A stretch of 64,000 bases of DNA from Tatumella punctata (GTDB taxonomy: Bacteria > Pseudomonadota > Gammaproteobacteria > Enterobacterales > Enterobacteriaceae). The DNA lies in contig NZ_BAAAFW010000092.1 of assembly GCF_039523735.1 (NCBI RefSeq), positions 24,383-88,382 of the forward strand, in the 5' to 3' direction. Each line of letters starts with the position of its first letter. The first letter of the stretch is position 1. The position numbers and the translations under genes were made by a program. The notes beneath the pieces were generated by a model. That model worked only from the letters and a program-made list of their open reading frames with translations. It did not search any database and was not told where the DNA came from. Of this stretch, positions 17,103 through 25,587 are shown piece after piece.

Positions 17103-17984
17103 CTAGTTCCACGAGATATTGAGCAGAGCATGACTGCTGAAGGTGCCGGCAACTGGCTTATTACCGGTGACATTCACCGGGATCGCCTTAATCGGGATAC
17201 TCGCCTGACCAGTACTGTCCAGTGTGAGTTCATATCCTCCCGATAATGCATTCGGTGTCAGTGGCTGAACCGCAGGATCATTTGCCCCGGCACTGACTAA
17301 AAAACCGACATCTTTATTGGAAGAAACCAGCATATTTCCTGAAGCAGAATCCGTGGTCATACGCAGATACGCCAGTCCTGTTGTTGCCGGCGTACAGCTG
17401 ATATTCAGGGTGCGCTGCTGGACTGTGACGCCTGACGGTTTTCCGCCGGCACCGGCACTGTAAAGGGCTGCCGAGGAAATATCACCAAAATCCATCACAC
17501 TGTTATTCAGGCTCAGATCGCAACTTCCGGGCACCGGCACCGGAGGAACATAACCACCTGAGCAGACACCGGGCAGGCGATCATGACTTTCAGAAGATGA
17601 TGTCTTCTGATACTGAAAAAGACATGCATTAACTGTTATCCCTGGTTTTGCTAACCCGGCGGTACCGCTAATGGTTTTTCCTGACAGACCATTAATAAAT
17701 GCTACCGCCTGCTCCGAACCAAATGCCGAAGGCGATCCCTGGCCTAATATAATGAATTTTATTGAGCCGATATTATTATCGGTAATTTGCATCCCCAGAG
17801 AAATACCACAAGCCGAAGCTCCGAAACATAAAGCTCCGGGATAGGTTACAGTTGCCGATGAATTATTAATCACAATACCATTCGGTCCTATCGACCAGCT
17901 AAAGGCATCCACTCGGATCATACTCATTGCTCCCTGCATCCAAAACAGAGGTAATAAAAAAATTATCCATTTATATCTGAACAT
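17103..17984 (-). CDS. Two-domain fimbrial tip protein, probable adhesin
   Basis: Secreted protein of 293 residues. The signal peptide is about 1-21 (FLLPLFWMQGAMS). The N-terminal half (about 22-165) has no pilin signature but contains two disulfide candidates (CFGASAC, then CLFQY...GVC), as expected of a lectin-like domain. After a Pro-rich hinge (YVPPVPVPGSC) comes a pilin domain with NISCTPATTGLAYLR and the chaperone-read end HALLNISWN. This layout matches FimH-type two-domain tip adhesins, and its place directly after the usher agrees. The receptor is unknown and the N-terminal half is not one I recognise. Confidence 0.75.
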   Translation of the reverse strand: MFRYKWIIFLLPLFWMQGAMSMIRVDAFSWSIGPNGIVINNSSATVTYPGALCFGASACGISLGMQITDNNIGSIKFIILGQGSPSAFGSEQAVAFINGLSGKTISGTAGLAKPGITVNACLFQYQKTSSSESHDRLPGVCSGGYVPPVPVPGSCDLSLNNSVMDFGDISSAALYSAGAGGKPSGVTVQQRTLNISCTPATTGLAYLRMTTDSASGNMLVSSNKDVGFLVSAGANDPAVQPLTPNALSGGYELTLDSTGQASIPIKAIPVNVTGNKPVAGTFSSHALLNISWN

Positions 17985-17999
17985 AACTTTCTCCTGAAT

Positions 18000-20606
18000 T
18001 TATTGGGCACAATTAAAATGACGGCGGATAATCCTTTTCGCCGTATCCTGAGCAGAGAGGGCATATTTAACTGTACAACTTTCATTCTTCGCTGCTCCCC
18101 ATTTAATAGTTAATTTCCCCTGCTCATTCAGACCATTTAAATAAACCTGGCCGTTATCACTAATAATTCCGGAAGCATCACCTTCGGACTCAGTCACCAT
18201 AGATCCGAACGGCACCGGAGAACCATTCGGCCGGACAATATTAAACAGAGCCTGATAACCGCGGGTGGCAATAAAGTCAGCCCTGACGATAGCGCCTTGT
18301 GTCGGTATAACATTCCGGACGTTATCCTGAATATCGGTATGGTCATCCAGTGAATTAGTATCCAGTGCAATACGGTTATTCCGGTAAGCCGTGGCATATG
18401 GCAGATAGGTATAGCCACGCCAGTCGGTTTTTACACCGGTCTGATTCTGTACTTTCACATTATCGGCCCCGGCAGCTTTAATCAGAACATTGGTGGTGCC
18501 TAAAGGCTGGCCGAAAGTAATTCCGTTACGGTGAACAATGACCCCGCCGGAGAGTCCGTAATTCAGGCTATGGTATGTACTACTGTAGTTATACCCCAGG
18601 TTTGATGTACCGTAGGTTCCCCGGTAACTGGCATTCAGCGCACCTGACGCACCGTTTCGTCCGCTGTGTCCCTGGCTGATACCATAACTCAGATTCCGGT
18701 CGGCCAGAGCAGTACCGCTTAACCCGGTATTCCAGACTGTGCCGCCTTCAGTACTATGGTTAGCACTGAACGTAGCGAACATACTGTCAATCGGCCGGGC
18801 TTTATACGAGTTCCCTGCACTGAACAGTGATAACGGTACCGAGAGATTGAATGACAGCATCCGTTCACTGGTGTTCATATCCCGAACCTGGTTATAAGAC
18901 CAGGCGACCGTATAAGAAATACCTCTCCAGCCAGAGGTATATCCGGCCTGATAATAACGGTCTTTAGACCCTGTGTTCCAATAGGTCTGTTCCGAGCCGG
19001 TAACATACAAAGACCCATAATCACCCAGCCGCTGAGTAATATTTAACTGAAGATTCCCTTTTCGGGTATTCCTGAGGTTGTAGTACCCGGAAAGCACATT
19101 TGTTTTCCCATCCGGATTATCAATCATTGAAGAATAATCGTAACCTGACATATATTTATAGGCCGAATCACTCAGAGTATAAAAACCCCGTGTGGAATAC
19201 CGGTAACCTAATAACTGGACTGTGGTCCCGAAAGTCTCCAGAGATTTGGCATATAAAAAACGCAGTGACTGACCACTTTTTTTACTGCCATCGCTCAGCG
19301 TGGTATCTGACTGGGTAAAGTCAAATGACGTCGCTCCCCATTCACCGATATTAATACCCAGACCCAGTGCATAGGATTTATAATGATTACTCATCTGGCT
19401 TCCGCCATACAGAGTATACCCGTCAGATAATCCATAGAGCAGCGTTGCCTGGCTATAGAAAGGATTATCCTGATCATTAATTCCGCTACGGAAACGGCCA
19501 ATGACTACATCATATTTCGCCCGGCCTTCTCGTTGTAATACCGGAACCGTCGAATATGGCTGTACATATTTTTGTATTGACCCGTCTTTTTCTTCTACCG
19601 TGACCTCAAGGTTACCGTTGGTCATCTGCGGGTTAATATCCGTAAGCTCAAAAGGCCCCGGGGGGACATACGTCTGATAAACAATATACCCGTTCTGTCT
19701 GACAACAACCCTGGCGTTCGTCTTCGCTACTCCGCGCACTGTCGGTGCATAGCCTTGCATTGAGTCAGGGTACATGCTGTCTGATGAATAGAGCCTGATA
19801 CCGCGGAATGAATTACTGTCAAAAACGTCATTCCCCGAAGTACTGTCACCAGCCACAAACTGCCCTTTGAGAGGGATTACATCCCGTTCAAGGTAAGTGT
19901 TGATATTGTTCCATTGGGAAGTACTCCCACTGGATGATGTGTTACGGCTCCATGAACCATTATTTCTCAGGCGCCATGCTCCGAGGTTAGCCCCGCTGGT
20001 CAGGCTAAGAAAATAGGAGTCCCCGTAAGAGCTGTGATCACCGCTAAAATTATAATTAAACAGCAGGGCATTGATCCCTTCATCCCATTCATCGGGAGGG
20101 ATATAACCTCGTTCTGTCCCTTTAAGAAAAGCCTGAGGAACATTAACATTTAGTCTGAGTTTTTTAACATCAAACTCCGTTGATGCCGAAGGTATAACAT
20201 TGGTAATAAAAAGACATTGCTTCCCTGCATTATCTTTTTTCAGTGCTTCTTCATTAAAAAGTACACCGAACTTTACTAACCATGCTTCATTCAGACAAGG
20301 CAGTAAACCTTTCTTTTCTTTTTCATTATCAGTCTTCGACTTATCCGCATAGACAAAATTAATATCGCGGGTAGCGACAAAATTATCATTCAGATAAACA
20401 TCAACAGTATAGGTTCCCGGAGGTACAGAAGACCCGGAGTCAATAAATCGGGTAATATCAGCAACTGCACTGGCATCATCACCCAGGAATTGCGTATTAA
20501 AGTAAGCTTCCGCATGACTGAATAATGGTGTTGCCAGTAACATGGCTGTAATGATATTTAACCCAGGCGTTTTTATCTTCGTCTGTTTGCTTTTTATTCT
20601 TTTCAT
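18000..20606 (-). CDS. Fimbrial usher (FimD/PapC family)
   Basis: Outer-membrane assembly platform for chaperone-usher pili, 868 residues, normal family length. A signal peptide ends near HAEAYFNTQFLGDDASAVADI, the start of the N-terminal chaperone-binding domain. The 24-strand barrel with plug follows; the stretch VVRQNGYIVYQTYVPPGPFELTDI and the LEVTVEEKDGS plug-proximal motif are typical. C-terminal domains contain RGYQALFNIVRPNGSPVPFGS and a final Cys pair (SCTVKYAL, HFNCAQ). I use the ATG at 20606; a TTG two codons earlier is possible. No frameshift is visible, so the pilus system looks functional. Confidence 0.95.
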   Translation of the reverse strand: MKRIKSKQTKIKTPGLNIITAMLLATPLFSHAEAYFNTQFLGDDASAVADITRFIDSGSSVPPGTYTVDVYLNDNFVATRDINFVYADKSKTDNEKEKKGLLPCLNEAWLVKFGVLFNEEALKKDNAGKQCLFITNVIPSASTEFDVKKLRLNVNVPQAFLKGTERGYIPPDEWDEGINALLFNYNFSGDHSSYGDSYFLSLTSGANLGAWRLRNNGSWSRNTSSSGSTSQWNNINTYLERDVIPLKGQFVAGDSTSGNDVFDSNSFRGIRLYSSDSMYPDSMQGYAPTVRGVAKTNARVVVRQNGYIVYQTYVPPGPFELTDINPQMTNGNLEVTVEEKDGSIQKYVQPYSTVPVLQREGRAKYDVVIGRFRSGINDQDNPFYSQATLLYGLSDGYTLYGGSQMSNHYKSYALGLGINIGEWGATSFDFTQSDTTLSDGSKKSGQSLRFLYAKSLETFGTTVQLLGYRYSTRGFYTLSDSAYKYMSGYDYSSMIDNPDGKTNVLSGYYNLRNTRKGNLQLNITQRLGDYGSLYVTGSEQTYWNTGSKDRYYQAGYTSGWRGISYTVAWSYNQVRDMNTSERMLSFNLSVPLSLFSAGNSYKARPIDSMFATFSANHSTEGGTVWNTGLSGTALADRNLSYGISQGHSGRNGASGALNASYRGTYGTSNLGYNYSSTYHSLNYGLSGGVIVHRNGITFGQPLGTTNVLIKAAGADNVKVQNQTGVKTDWRGYTYLPYATAYRNNRIALDTNSLDDHTDIQDNVRNVIPTQGAIVRADFIATRGYQALFNIVRPNGSPVPFGSMVTESEGDASGIISDNGQVYLNGLNEQGKLTIKWGAAKNESCTVKYALSAQDTAKRIIRRHFNCAQ

Positions 20607-20640
20607 TATCAATGCTCTGGATATCAGTCATCGGATACTA

Positions 20641-21366
20641 TTATTTTCCGGGTGTTACTGTTGTCACTGGAGACACAGCACCAAAATCACTAATTGCACT
20701 AAATCTCAGCTCACCGGTCACTCCGCCCGGAATTTTCACTACTGTTTTATCCATCGGAGAGGCCATAATGGCATCGAGTTTTTTTCCACCAAGAGAGACA
20801 TTAACCATGTTAACGAAGTAAGGTGTCGGATTACTGATAATCATCTGGTTACCCTGCAGGGTATAACTTATTTTTCCCGGAGCCTGAGAAGAAGCCATAG
20901 TGAGTGTCGATGGACGAACAAACAGTTTTATCCTGGTCAGGATAGCCAGCTGTAATACATTCTTCCCGTCAACACTGTCTTTACTGACTTCAGGGATTGC
21001 TTTCACATTCAGCCAGTAAACAGATTCTCTGTCTTTCGGCAGACTATCATTAACATTTATTATTCTTATTGTATTTTCACTTTTTGTATCAATCACGAAT
21101 AGTGGCGGCGTGATAATAAAATCAGATGTTTTTTTCTCATTTTTATCCTCAACCCATGACTGGACCAGATAGCGGCTTTTTTGATCGCTATTCAAAATAG
21201 CCAATGAAGTCTGCTTATCTGATTGATCATAAATCACCCGCGTGGCACCTAATGAGACCCCGCCAGCAGCCAGAGAGGCAGCGGGTAACATTGCGCTAAA
21301 CAGTAGTGCACCAAAAATTCCTTTTAATATACTCCTTACCCCATGGTTTTTAACATTAATATTCAT
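20641..21366 (-). CDS. Periplasmic fimbrial chaperone (FimC/PapD family)
   Basis: Two-Ig-domain chaperone that folds and caps pilin subunits by donor-strand complementation. It has 241 residues. A signal peptide of about 33 residues ends LPAASLAAGG. The family marks are VSLGATRVIYDQSDKQTSLAI at the mature N-terminus, SRYLVQSWVEDKNEKK, ITPPLFVI, the DRESVYWLNVKAIP signature and the G1 strand VLQLAILTRIKLFVRP. In the PapD type the Arg and Lys of the cleft bind the subunit carboxylate; both are retained (TRVIY, TRIKL). AAGGA lies 8 bp before the ATG. It is the second gene of the operon, just before the usher. Confidence 0.94.
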   Translation of the reverse strand: MNINVKNHGVRSILKGIFGALLFSAMLPAASLAAGGVSLGATRVIYDQSDKQTSLAILNSDQKSRYLVQSWVEDKNEKKTSDFIITPPLFVIDTKSENTIRIINVNDSLPKDRESVYWLNVKAIPEVSKDSVDGKNVLQLAILTRIKLFVRPSTLTMASSQAPGKISYTLQGNQMIISNPTPYFVNMVNVSLGGKKLDAIMASPMDKTVVKIPGGVTGELRFSAISDFGAVSPVTTVTPGK

Positions 21367-21471
21367 TACTTATTTCCTTTATGGGAGGTTATGAAAAATA
21401 TTTAAGACACTGGTATTCCCGGGGATGTTTTAAGATCACCGGATCCCGGGAACCTACAGTGGTTAATATTA

Positions 21472-21506
21472 TCCGGGCAGAATAGCGCGACTCTCTATTG
21501 CCCGGA
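21472..21506 (-). promoter_or_regulatory. Intercistronic hairpin after the major pilin gene
   Basis: The outer stem TCCGGGCA / TGCCCGGA (8 bp) continues into an inner ATAG / CTAT pair, giving a stable stem-loop 73 bp after the pilin stop and about 105 bp before the chaperone start. There is no T-tract. In pap-type operons a hairpin at this position stabilises the pilin mRNA and lowers expression of downstream genes; I infer the same here. Confidence 0.6.
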
Positions 21507-21578
21507 CAATCGTCTGACGAGACTTCAGTTATCAGCGACTAACTGCACAGTTTTACTGATATGAAGTACGGTTCAGAA

Positions 21579-22157
21579 TTAGTTATACTGCATGGTAAAT
21601 ACAGCATCTGCGTTTGCCTGGCCTGGTGTTGGCGTAGCAGAAGTCGCTTTATAACGTGCAGCAAAGTTCAGGGTGTTAGTACCATCGATTAAGCTATGGC
21701 CTTTACTGAAGGTTGACCCGTCCGGTGTCATCACTGAGGAATCCTCATCCAGAATCTGAATACCGACACCCGTCGCAGTTGCATCGTTACTGCTGGAGTT
21801 GATGGCCAGTAAGGTGGCATCAGTTCCGGTAGTCTGTCCGGAGAAAGCAACACGGGCAGTTTTAGCCACTGTTGTATCACAGTCATTCAGGACAATTTTA
21901 AACGGAATAGTTGCGCTGGTATCACCGATACTCTGGAATGATGCCGTACGGTATTGTCCCAGGTTTACAATCTGATCTGCTGATTCAGTGCTGACAGCAC
22001 AGGCTGCGTTCACCAGACTTCCGTTAAAGTGAACCACACCACCTTGTACTGTTGTTGTGGTATCTGCCGGAGTCGGGTCGTCTTCGGCATGAACACCTGC
22101 AGCGGCCAGAAGAGAAGCTGAAGTCAGCATTGCTAAGATAATTTTATTTAATTTCAT
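21579..22157 (-). CDS. Major fimbrial subunit (FimA-like pilin)
   Basis: Structural pilin, 192 residues. The signal peptide runs to about residue 24 (LLAAAGVHA). The mature protein has an N-terminal extension for donor-strand exchange, GGVVHFNGSLVNAACAV, the conserved disulfide (NAACAVST and LNDCDTT), the alternating hydrophobic core and the end ADAVFTMQYN with the penultimate Tyr. The Thr/Ser/Asp-rich surface is typical of a variable pilin. First gene of the operon, followed by a 212-bp gap with a hairpin. Transcription would start from the AT-rich divergent region shared with the ToxR-like regulator. No inverted-repeat phase switch of the fimS kind was found there. Confidence 0.93.
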   Translation of the reverse strand: MKLNKIILAMLTSASLLAAAGVHAEDDPTPADTTTTVQGGVVHFNGSLVNAACAVSTESADQIVNLGQYRTASFQSIGDTSATIPFKIVLNDCDTTVAKTARVAFSGQTTGTDATLLAINSSSNDATATGVGIQILDEDSSVMTPDGSTFSKGHSLIDGTNTLNFAARYKATSATPTPGQANADAVFTMQYN

Positions 22158-22574
22158 TATATAAGTTCCTGGTGCTCTTTAATAAAAGAGAATTAATATT
22201 CATTTGCAGTCATCACAAGATAAACTGAATTAACACTAAGATAACAATTACCCTGCTGATTGCTTTATACCTGACATCAAAGCTCTATCCATTTAACCCA
22301 CTAAATATTCAGACGCGCTGAATCATTAGATGATGAAACATTTTCCAATTAACTAAGTAAAATTAAACTAAGTAGTAATGCTCATCTTCTGATGTCGGAG
22401 CAAATAATAAATTAGGATTTTTTCATAATATAATCAAATCTTATCACTTTTTAATAAATGATATAAAACCAATACTAAACAATGAGTTACAATTTAAATT
22501 GAGATGTGAAATGCCATCAATTGATGGAATAGGAATTTTACGTTAGACTTAATCCTCGAAAAAAAAATTACGCA
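22158..22574. promoter_or_regulatory. Divergent AT-rich regulatory region, fimbrial operon / ToxR-like regulator
   Basis: 417 bp, clearly AT-rich compared with its surroundings, which suggests H-NS silencing. It contains an exact direct repeat AACTAAGTA at 22351 and 22366 (15-bp period), an inverted repeat ATTCAG-N5-CTGAAT at 22307-22323, and a perfect 14-bp palindrome CCATCAATTGATGG at 22514-22527, 47 bp before the regulator start. These are candidate operators for the adjacent DNA-binding protein; this is inference from position and symmetry. Confidence 0.55.
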
Positions 22575-23501
22575 ATGGCAGCACACATGAAAAAACATGC
22601 TCGTTATTATTTCATTGCTAACAAAATAATTTACGATAGTAGTCTTCACACTGTCAGCAATCCGGAAAAGACAATAAGTAATCGTCTGCTGACTTCTGCA
22701 TCGGCCTGTTTAATCTGCCTGCTTCAGGAAAAAGGAAAAATTGTCAGCAGAAAAACACTGATGCACGCCGGATGGGAAAAACATGGTTTCATTGTTACAA
22801 CCAACACTCTGAATCAAAATGTACTGCTGATTAGAAAAGCTCTTTCTCAGATCACCGACCAACAGGTTCTGAAAACAGTGTTCAGACAGGGCATCACAAT
22901 ACCCGACGAATTCAGCGTAATCTCGTTTGATACCCCTGAGTCTCTGGAAGAATATATCAATAATTATTATAAGACAGGCCAGCAAGAGATAACCTCCGAG
23001 CGATTACCTGCTGATGATGATTCGGTTCAGTCTCCTCCGGAAATCAATATAACAGCAGAGACTCAGTCACCGGCCAGTGAGCCGATTGAAAGTGAATATA
23101 GTGAAGTAAATGAAAAAAGTTCAGATAAAAAAAGATCAATAAAAAGATATTTTTTGATTAACATCATTTTAATCCCTTTAATATTAATTGTGGTTTTTTT
23201 CGGGGCGATGCTGAAAATGGTGGATTACTATAAAAACTTAAGTTCCGGTGATTATCAGCCACTGGTCGACTATCGAAAAGTAGCGACAGTAAACGGCCTT
23301 TCTGTATATCTTAACAGTGATAAGTGCCCGGCGGATTATGCGTTGCCTTTCCTGGAACAGCACGCCCATGACTTCGATAACATTCCGGCAAGGAACATCT
23401 ATTTTAGTTGTGAGAGAAATATAAAACGATCTTCGGTGCTGCTTTGCGATAACGATGCCAGAGATCCGACCGCTGACTGCTCTTCCTTTTACTATTTATA
23501 A
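22575..23501 (+). CDS. ToxR/CadC-like membrane-bound transcriptional regulator
   Basis: 308 residues. The N-terminal winged-helix DNA-binding domain of the OmpR/ToxR (Trans_reg_C) type covers about 10-115, with SNRLLTSASACLICLLQEKGKIVSRKTLMHAGW and the recognition part VTTNTLNQNVLLIRKAL. There is no receiver domain. An acidic, Ser/Pro-rich linker (about 140-185) leads to a single membrane segment (YFLINIILIPLILIVVFFGAML) and a periplasmic domain of about 85 residues with four Cys (DKCPADY, FSCERN, LLCDND, ADCSS). This one-component layout matches MarT, CadC and ToxR. It diverges from the fimbrial operon and lies 9 bp before a FidL-like gene, so it probably controls the fimbriae. An internal ATG at 22587 is an alternative start. 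Confidence 0.85.
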   Translation: MAAHMKKHARYYFIANKIIYDSSLHTVSNPEKTISNRLLTSASACLICLLQEKGKIVSRKTLMHAGWEKHGFIVTTNTLNQNVLLIRKALSQITDQQVLKTVFRQGITIPDEFSVISFDTPESLEEYINNYYKTGQQEITSERLPADDDSVQSPPEINITAETQSPASEPIESEYSEVNEKSSDKKRSIKRYFLINIILIPLILIVVFFGAMLKMVDYYKNLSSGDYQPLVDYRKVATVNGLSVYLNSDKCPADYALPFLEQHAHDFDNIPARNIYFSCERNIKRSSVLLCDNDARDPTADCSSFYYL

Positions 23502-23510
23502 GAAGGCATA

Positions 23511-23984
23511 ATGAATACTAAAATATTGTCAATTGGCGTGGCTATCCTGTTAATCACATTATCAGGCACTTTTTATATTATAAGAACCAATAATGCCGGC
23601 GACCGTACGATTAACTGTACCGGACAGATTACAGTTTCGAAACAGAGCAGTAAGCTGACCATGAATGTACTCTTCCTGATTGATGACCGTGTGAGTACCG
23701 TTTATCTGCGTGGTATCCTGAATAAAGATGGCAAAACATATGTGCTGAACCGCAGCATCTATGCCCGTATAACCTCAAAAAACAACCACTATCGCTTTAT
23801 TACGGAAAAAATTTCTAATGCCCAGGAGCTTCCGGAAAGTGCCGGGCCTCTTGCTGACGTCCTGCCCAAATACCTGCAATCGGTTAACTCACCACAGGAC
23901 TTTTTCATTTACAGACTTAATCCGTCCCGATATGTCTTCACTAATGGCTATATTCCGTCGCTCTATTGCAAAAAGCTTACCTGA
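23511..23984 (+). CDS. FidL-like inner-membrane protein
   Basis: 157 residues with one N-terminal membrane segment (ILSIGVAILLITLSGTFYII) and a soluble domain of about 130 residues, probably periplasmic. It contains two Cys (INCTGQITV near 35 and SLYCKKL at the end) and the FLIDDRVSTVYLRGIL beta-rich stretch. It resembles FidL of the Salmonella MarT-FidL pair, in which the ToxR-like regulator gene is followed by fidL. Here it is likewise the second gene after a ToxR-like regulator, 9 bp downstream. By analogy with ToxS it may stabilise or tune the regulator's periplasmic domain; that role is inferred. I recognise the family only from layout and partial resemblance. Confidence 0.65.
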   Translation: MNTKILSIGVAILLITLSGTFYIIRTNNAGDRTINCTGQITVSKQSSKLTMNVLFLIDDRVSTVYLRGILNKDGKTYVLNRSIYARITSKNNHYRFITEKISNAQELPESAGPLADVLPKYLQSVNSPQDFFIYRLNPSRYVFTNGYIPSLYCKKLT

Positions 23985-24171
23985 TATAAATACCACAGAC
24001 TGTACCCCACCCGTGCCCGTTTCAGGTGATACCACGATCGGTGCAGGTAGGGCTGCAGTTAATCAGGCATAACAGATAATAATGGCAGTCACAGACTATT
24101 ATGCGATTATTCACTGACCATCGAATATCCGCGGCAGAGAGAGCAGACCGGACGTACAAGAAAATGAAGAC

Positions 24172-24199
24172 AAAAAAAACCCCCTCATTACTGAGGGGG
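24172..24199 (-). terminator. Intrinsic terminator of cpxP / CpxQ
   Basis: CCCCCTCA / TGAGGGGG, an 8-bp stem with a TTAC loop, is followed on the minus strand by eight T. It forms the 3' end of both cpxP mRNA and the CpxQ sRNA. Confidence 0.92.
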
Positions 24200-24231
24200 G
24201 AAGACAGGGATGGTGTCTATGGCAAGGAAAA
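24172..24231 (-). ncRNA. cpxQ: CpxQ sRNA from the cpxP 3'UTR
   Basis: Read on the minus strand, the region downstream of cpxP starts with TTTTCCTTGCCATAGACACC, continues ATCCCTGTCTTCCCCC, and ends in a GC-rich terminator hairpin with eight T. This is an almost exact match to E. coli CpxQ, the Hfq-dependent sRNA released by RNase E from cpxP mRNA, which represses envelope mRNAs as part of the Cpx response. The conserved block includes the CpxQ seed regions, while the terminator loop differs from E. coli. The 5' end given is the probable RNase E site, inferred from E. coli. Confidence 0.82.
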
Positions 24232-24282
24232 AAGGGATACTACATACTGTTGGTACTGCTTTACGGTAATCAGCATCGCTGC

Positions 24283-24741
24283 TTACGGTAACTGGCTTAC
24301 GCTACGTATATTGTTCATACGTAACTCAAAATTCTTCTGTAACTCTGCCTGCTGTTCCGCAGTCAGCAGGTTATACATCTGATGGCGTACTCTTGCCATC
24401 GCTACCTGCTCGTTTATCTCGGCCATCTTCTCAGCCTGCGCACGGACTGCAGGTTCATTAAAATCTCTGGCTGTTTCAAGTTTGTGCATCAGTTCAATAT
24501 CAGAAACAGTAATTCCTGACCTGGCCTGCCGCGCCTGATACATCAGATCGCGCATTTGCTGACGCTGTTGTTCCGATAATTCGATACCATCAAACATATG
24601 ATTTTGCGAATTGTGCGCCATACTCTCTGAGGTCACTGGTAATTGCTGTTCCATTTTATCTTTCATCATTCCGTCACATTTTGCAGTAGCCTGACCAGCA
24701 AAGACCAGTGACGAAAGTGCGACGATGATAAGATGGCGCAT
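24283..24741 (-). CDS. cpxP: CpxP, periplasmic inhibitor of CpxA
   Basis: Periplasmic adaptor that damps the CpxA kinase and delivers misfolded pilins to DegP. It has 152 residues (E. coli 166). The signal peptide covers 1-20 (LVFAGQATA). Two Spy/CpxP-type LTxxQ-like motifs are present, IELSEQQRQQM near 53-63 and LLTAEQQAEL near 125-134, in a helical, basic chain with YQARQARSG and RVRHQMY. The gene diverges from cpxRA and has a CpxR box in the shared promoter. Its 3'UTR encodes CpxQ. Confidence 0.93.
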   Translation of the reverse strand: MRHLIIVALSSLVFAGQATAKCDGMMKDKMEQQLPVTSESMAHNSQNHMFDGIELSEQQRQQMRDLMYQARQARSGITVSDIELMHKLETARDFNEPAVRAQAEKMAEINEQVAMARVRHQMYNLLTAEQQAELQKNFELRMNNIRSVSQLP

Positions 24742-24823
24742 CCTTGACTCCGGGAGTGTTTAGCGTTTATCGATTCAACGGGAACCAGTGTAATCCCGTA
24801 GCTGCAAACATCCGTCAGGGGGT

Positions 24824-24838
24824 GTAAAACTACGTAAA
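24824..24838 (-). promoter_or_regulatory. CpxR box in the cpxP-cpxR intergenic region
   Basis: GTAAA-ACTAC-GTAAA on the plus strand is a perfect tandem CpxR recognition sequence (GTAAA-N5-GTAAA). It lies between the divergent cpxP and cpxR genes, 83 bp from cpxP and 54 bp from cpxR. It should mediate Cpx autoregulation and the strong induction of cpxP seen in relatives. Confidence 0.85.
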
Positions 24839-24891
24839 GTGACAACCGGATAACCATGGAACACGGTATTTTTCCTGCGGAGGAAAACATA

Positions 24892-25587
24892 ATGAATAAA
24901 ATATTGCTGGTTGATGATGATCGGGAACTGACATCTTTATTGAAAGAATTGCTGGAGATGGAAGGCTTTGAGATCATCGTGGCAGATGATGGTGAACAGG
25001 CATTATCTTTACTGGATAGTTCCGTTGACCTGCTGCTGCTAGATGTCATGATGCCGAAGAAAAATGGTATCGACACACTGAAAGAGTTACGTCAGCAGCA
25101 TCAGACACCGGTTATTATGCTGACAGCCCGCGGCAGTGAGCTCGACAGAGTGCTCGGCCTGGAACTGGGTGCCGATGACTACCTGCCAAAACCGTTTAAT
25201 GATCGCGAACTGGTTGCCAGAATACGTGCCATTTTGCGTCGTTCTAACTGGAGCGAGCAACAACATACAGAGACAAGCTCTTCTTCACTACAGGTCGACC
25301 ATCTTAAACTTAATCCCGGGCGTCAGGAAGCCAGCTTTGATAATCAAGTCCTGGACCTGACCGGTACCGAGTTTACGCTTTTGTACCTGCTGGCACAGCA
25401 CCTGGGACAGGTCGTCTCCAGAGAACATCTCAGTCAGGAAGTATTGGGGAAACGACTCACTCCTTTTGACCGGGCCATTGATATGCATATCTCAAATTTG
25501 CGCCGTAAGCTGCCTGAACGGCATGATGGTCACCCCTGGTTTAAAACCCTGCGAGGCAGAGGCTACCTGATGGTTTCAGCCTCATGA
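24892..25587 (+). CDS. cpxR: CpxR, envelope-stress response regulator
   Basis: OmpR-family response regulator paired with CpxA, 231 residues (E. coli 232). The receiver domain (1-120) has the acidic pocket DDD (8-10), phosphoacceptor Asp51 (LLLLDVMMP) and Lys in PKPFND. The winged-helix domain (about 132-230) carries LDLTGTEFTLLYLLAQH and DMHISNLRRKL. The start at 24892 lies 8 bp after a strong GGAGG; the frame is open 12 codons earlier but lacks such a site. The stop overlaps the cpxA start (ATGA). Confidence 0.97.
   Translation: MNKILLVDDDRELTSLLKELLEMEGFEIIVADDGEQALSLLDSSVDLLLLDVMMPKKNGIDTLKELRQQHQTPVIMLTARGSELDRVLGLELGADDYLPKPFNDRELVARIRAILRRSNWSEQQHTETSSSSLQVDHLKLNPGRQEASFDNQVLDLTGTEFTLLYLLAQHLGQVVSREHLSQEVLGKRLTPFDRAIDMHISNLRRKLPERHDGHPWFKTLRGRGYLMVSAS

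Noticed and set aside
22158..22574. Invertible phase-variation switch of the fimS kind
   Set aside because: No long inverted repeats bordering a promoter-sized segment and no FimB/E-type recombinase gene nearby.
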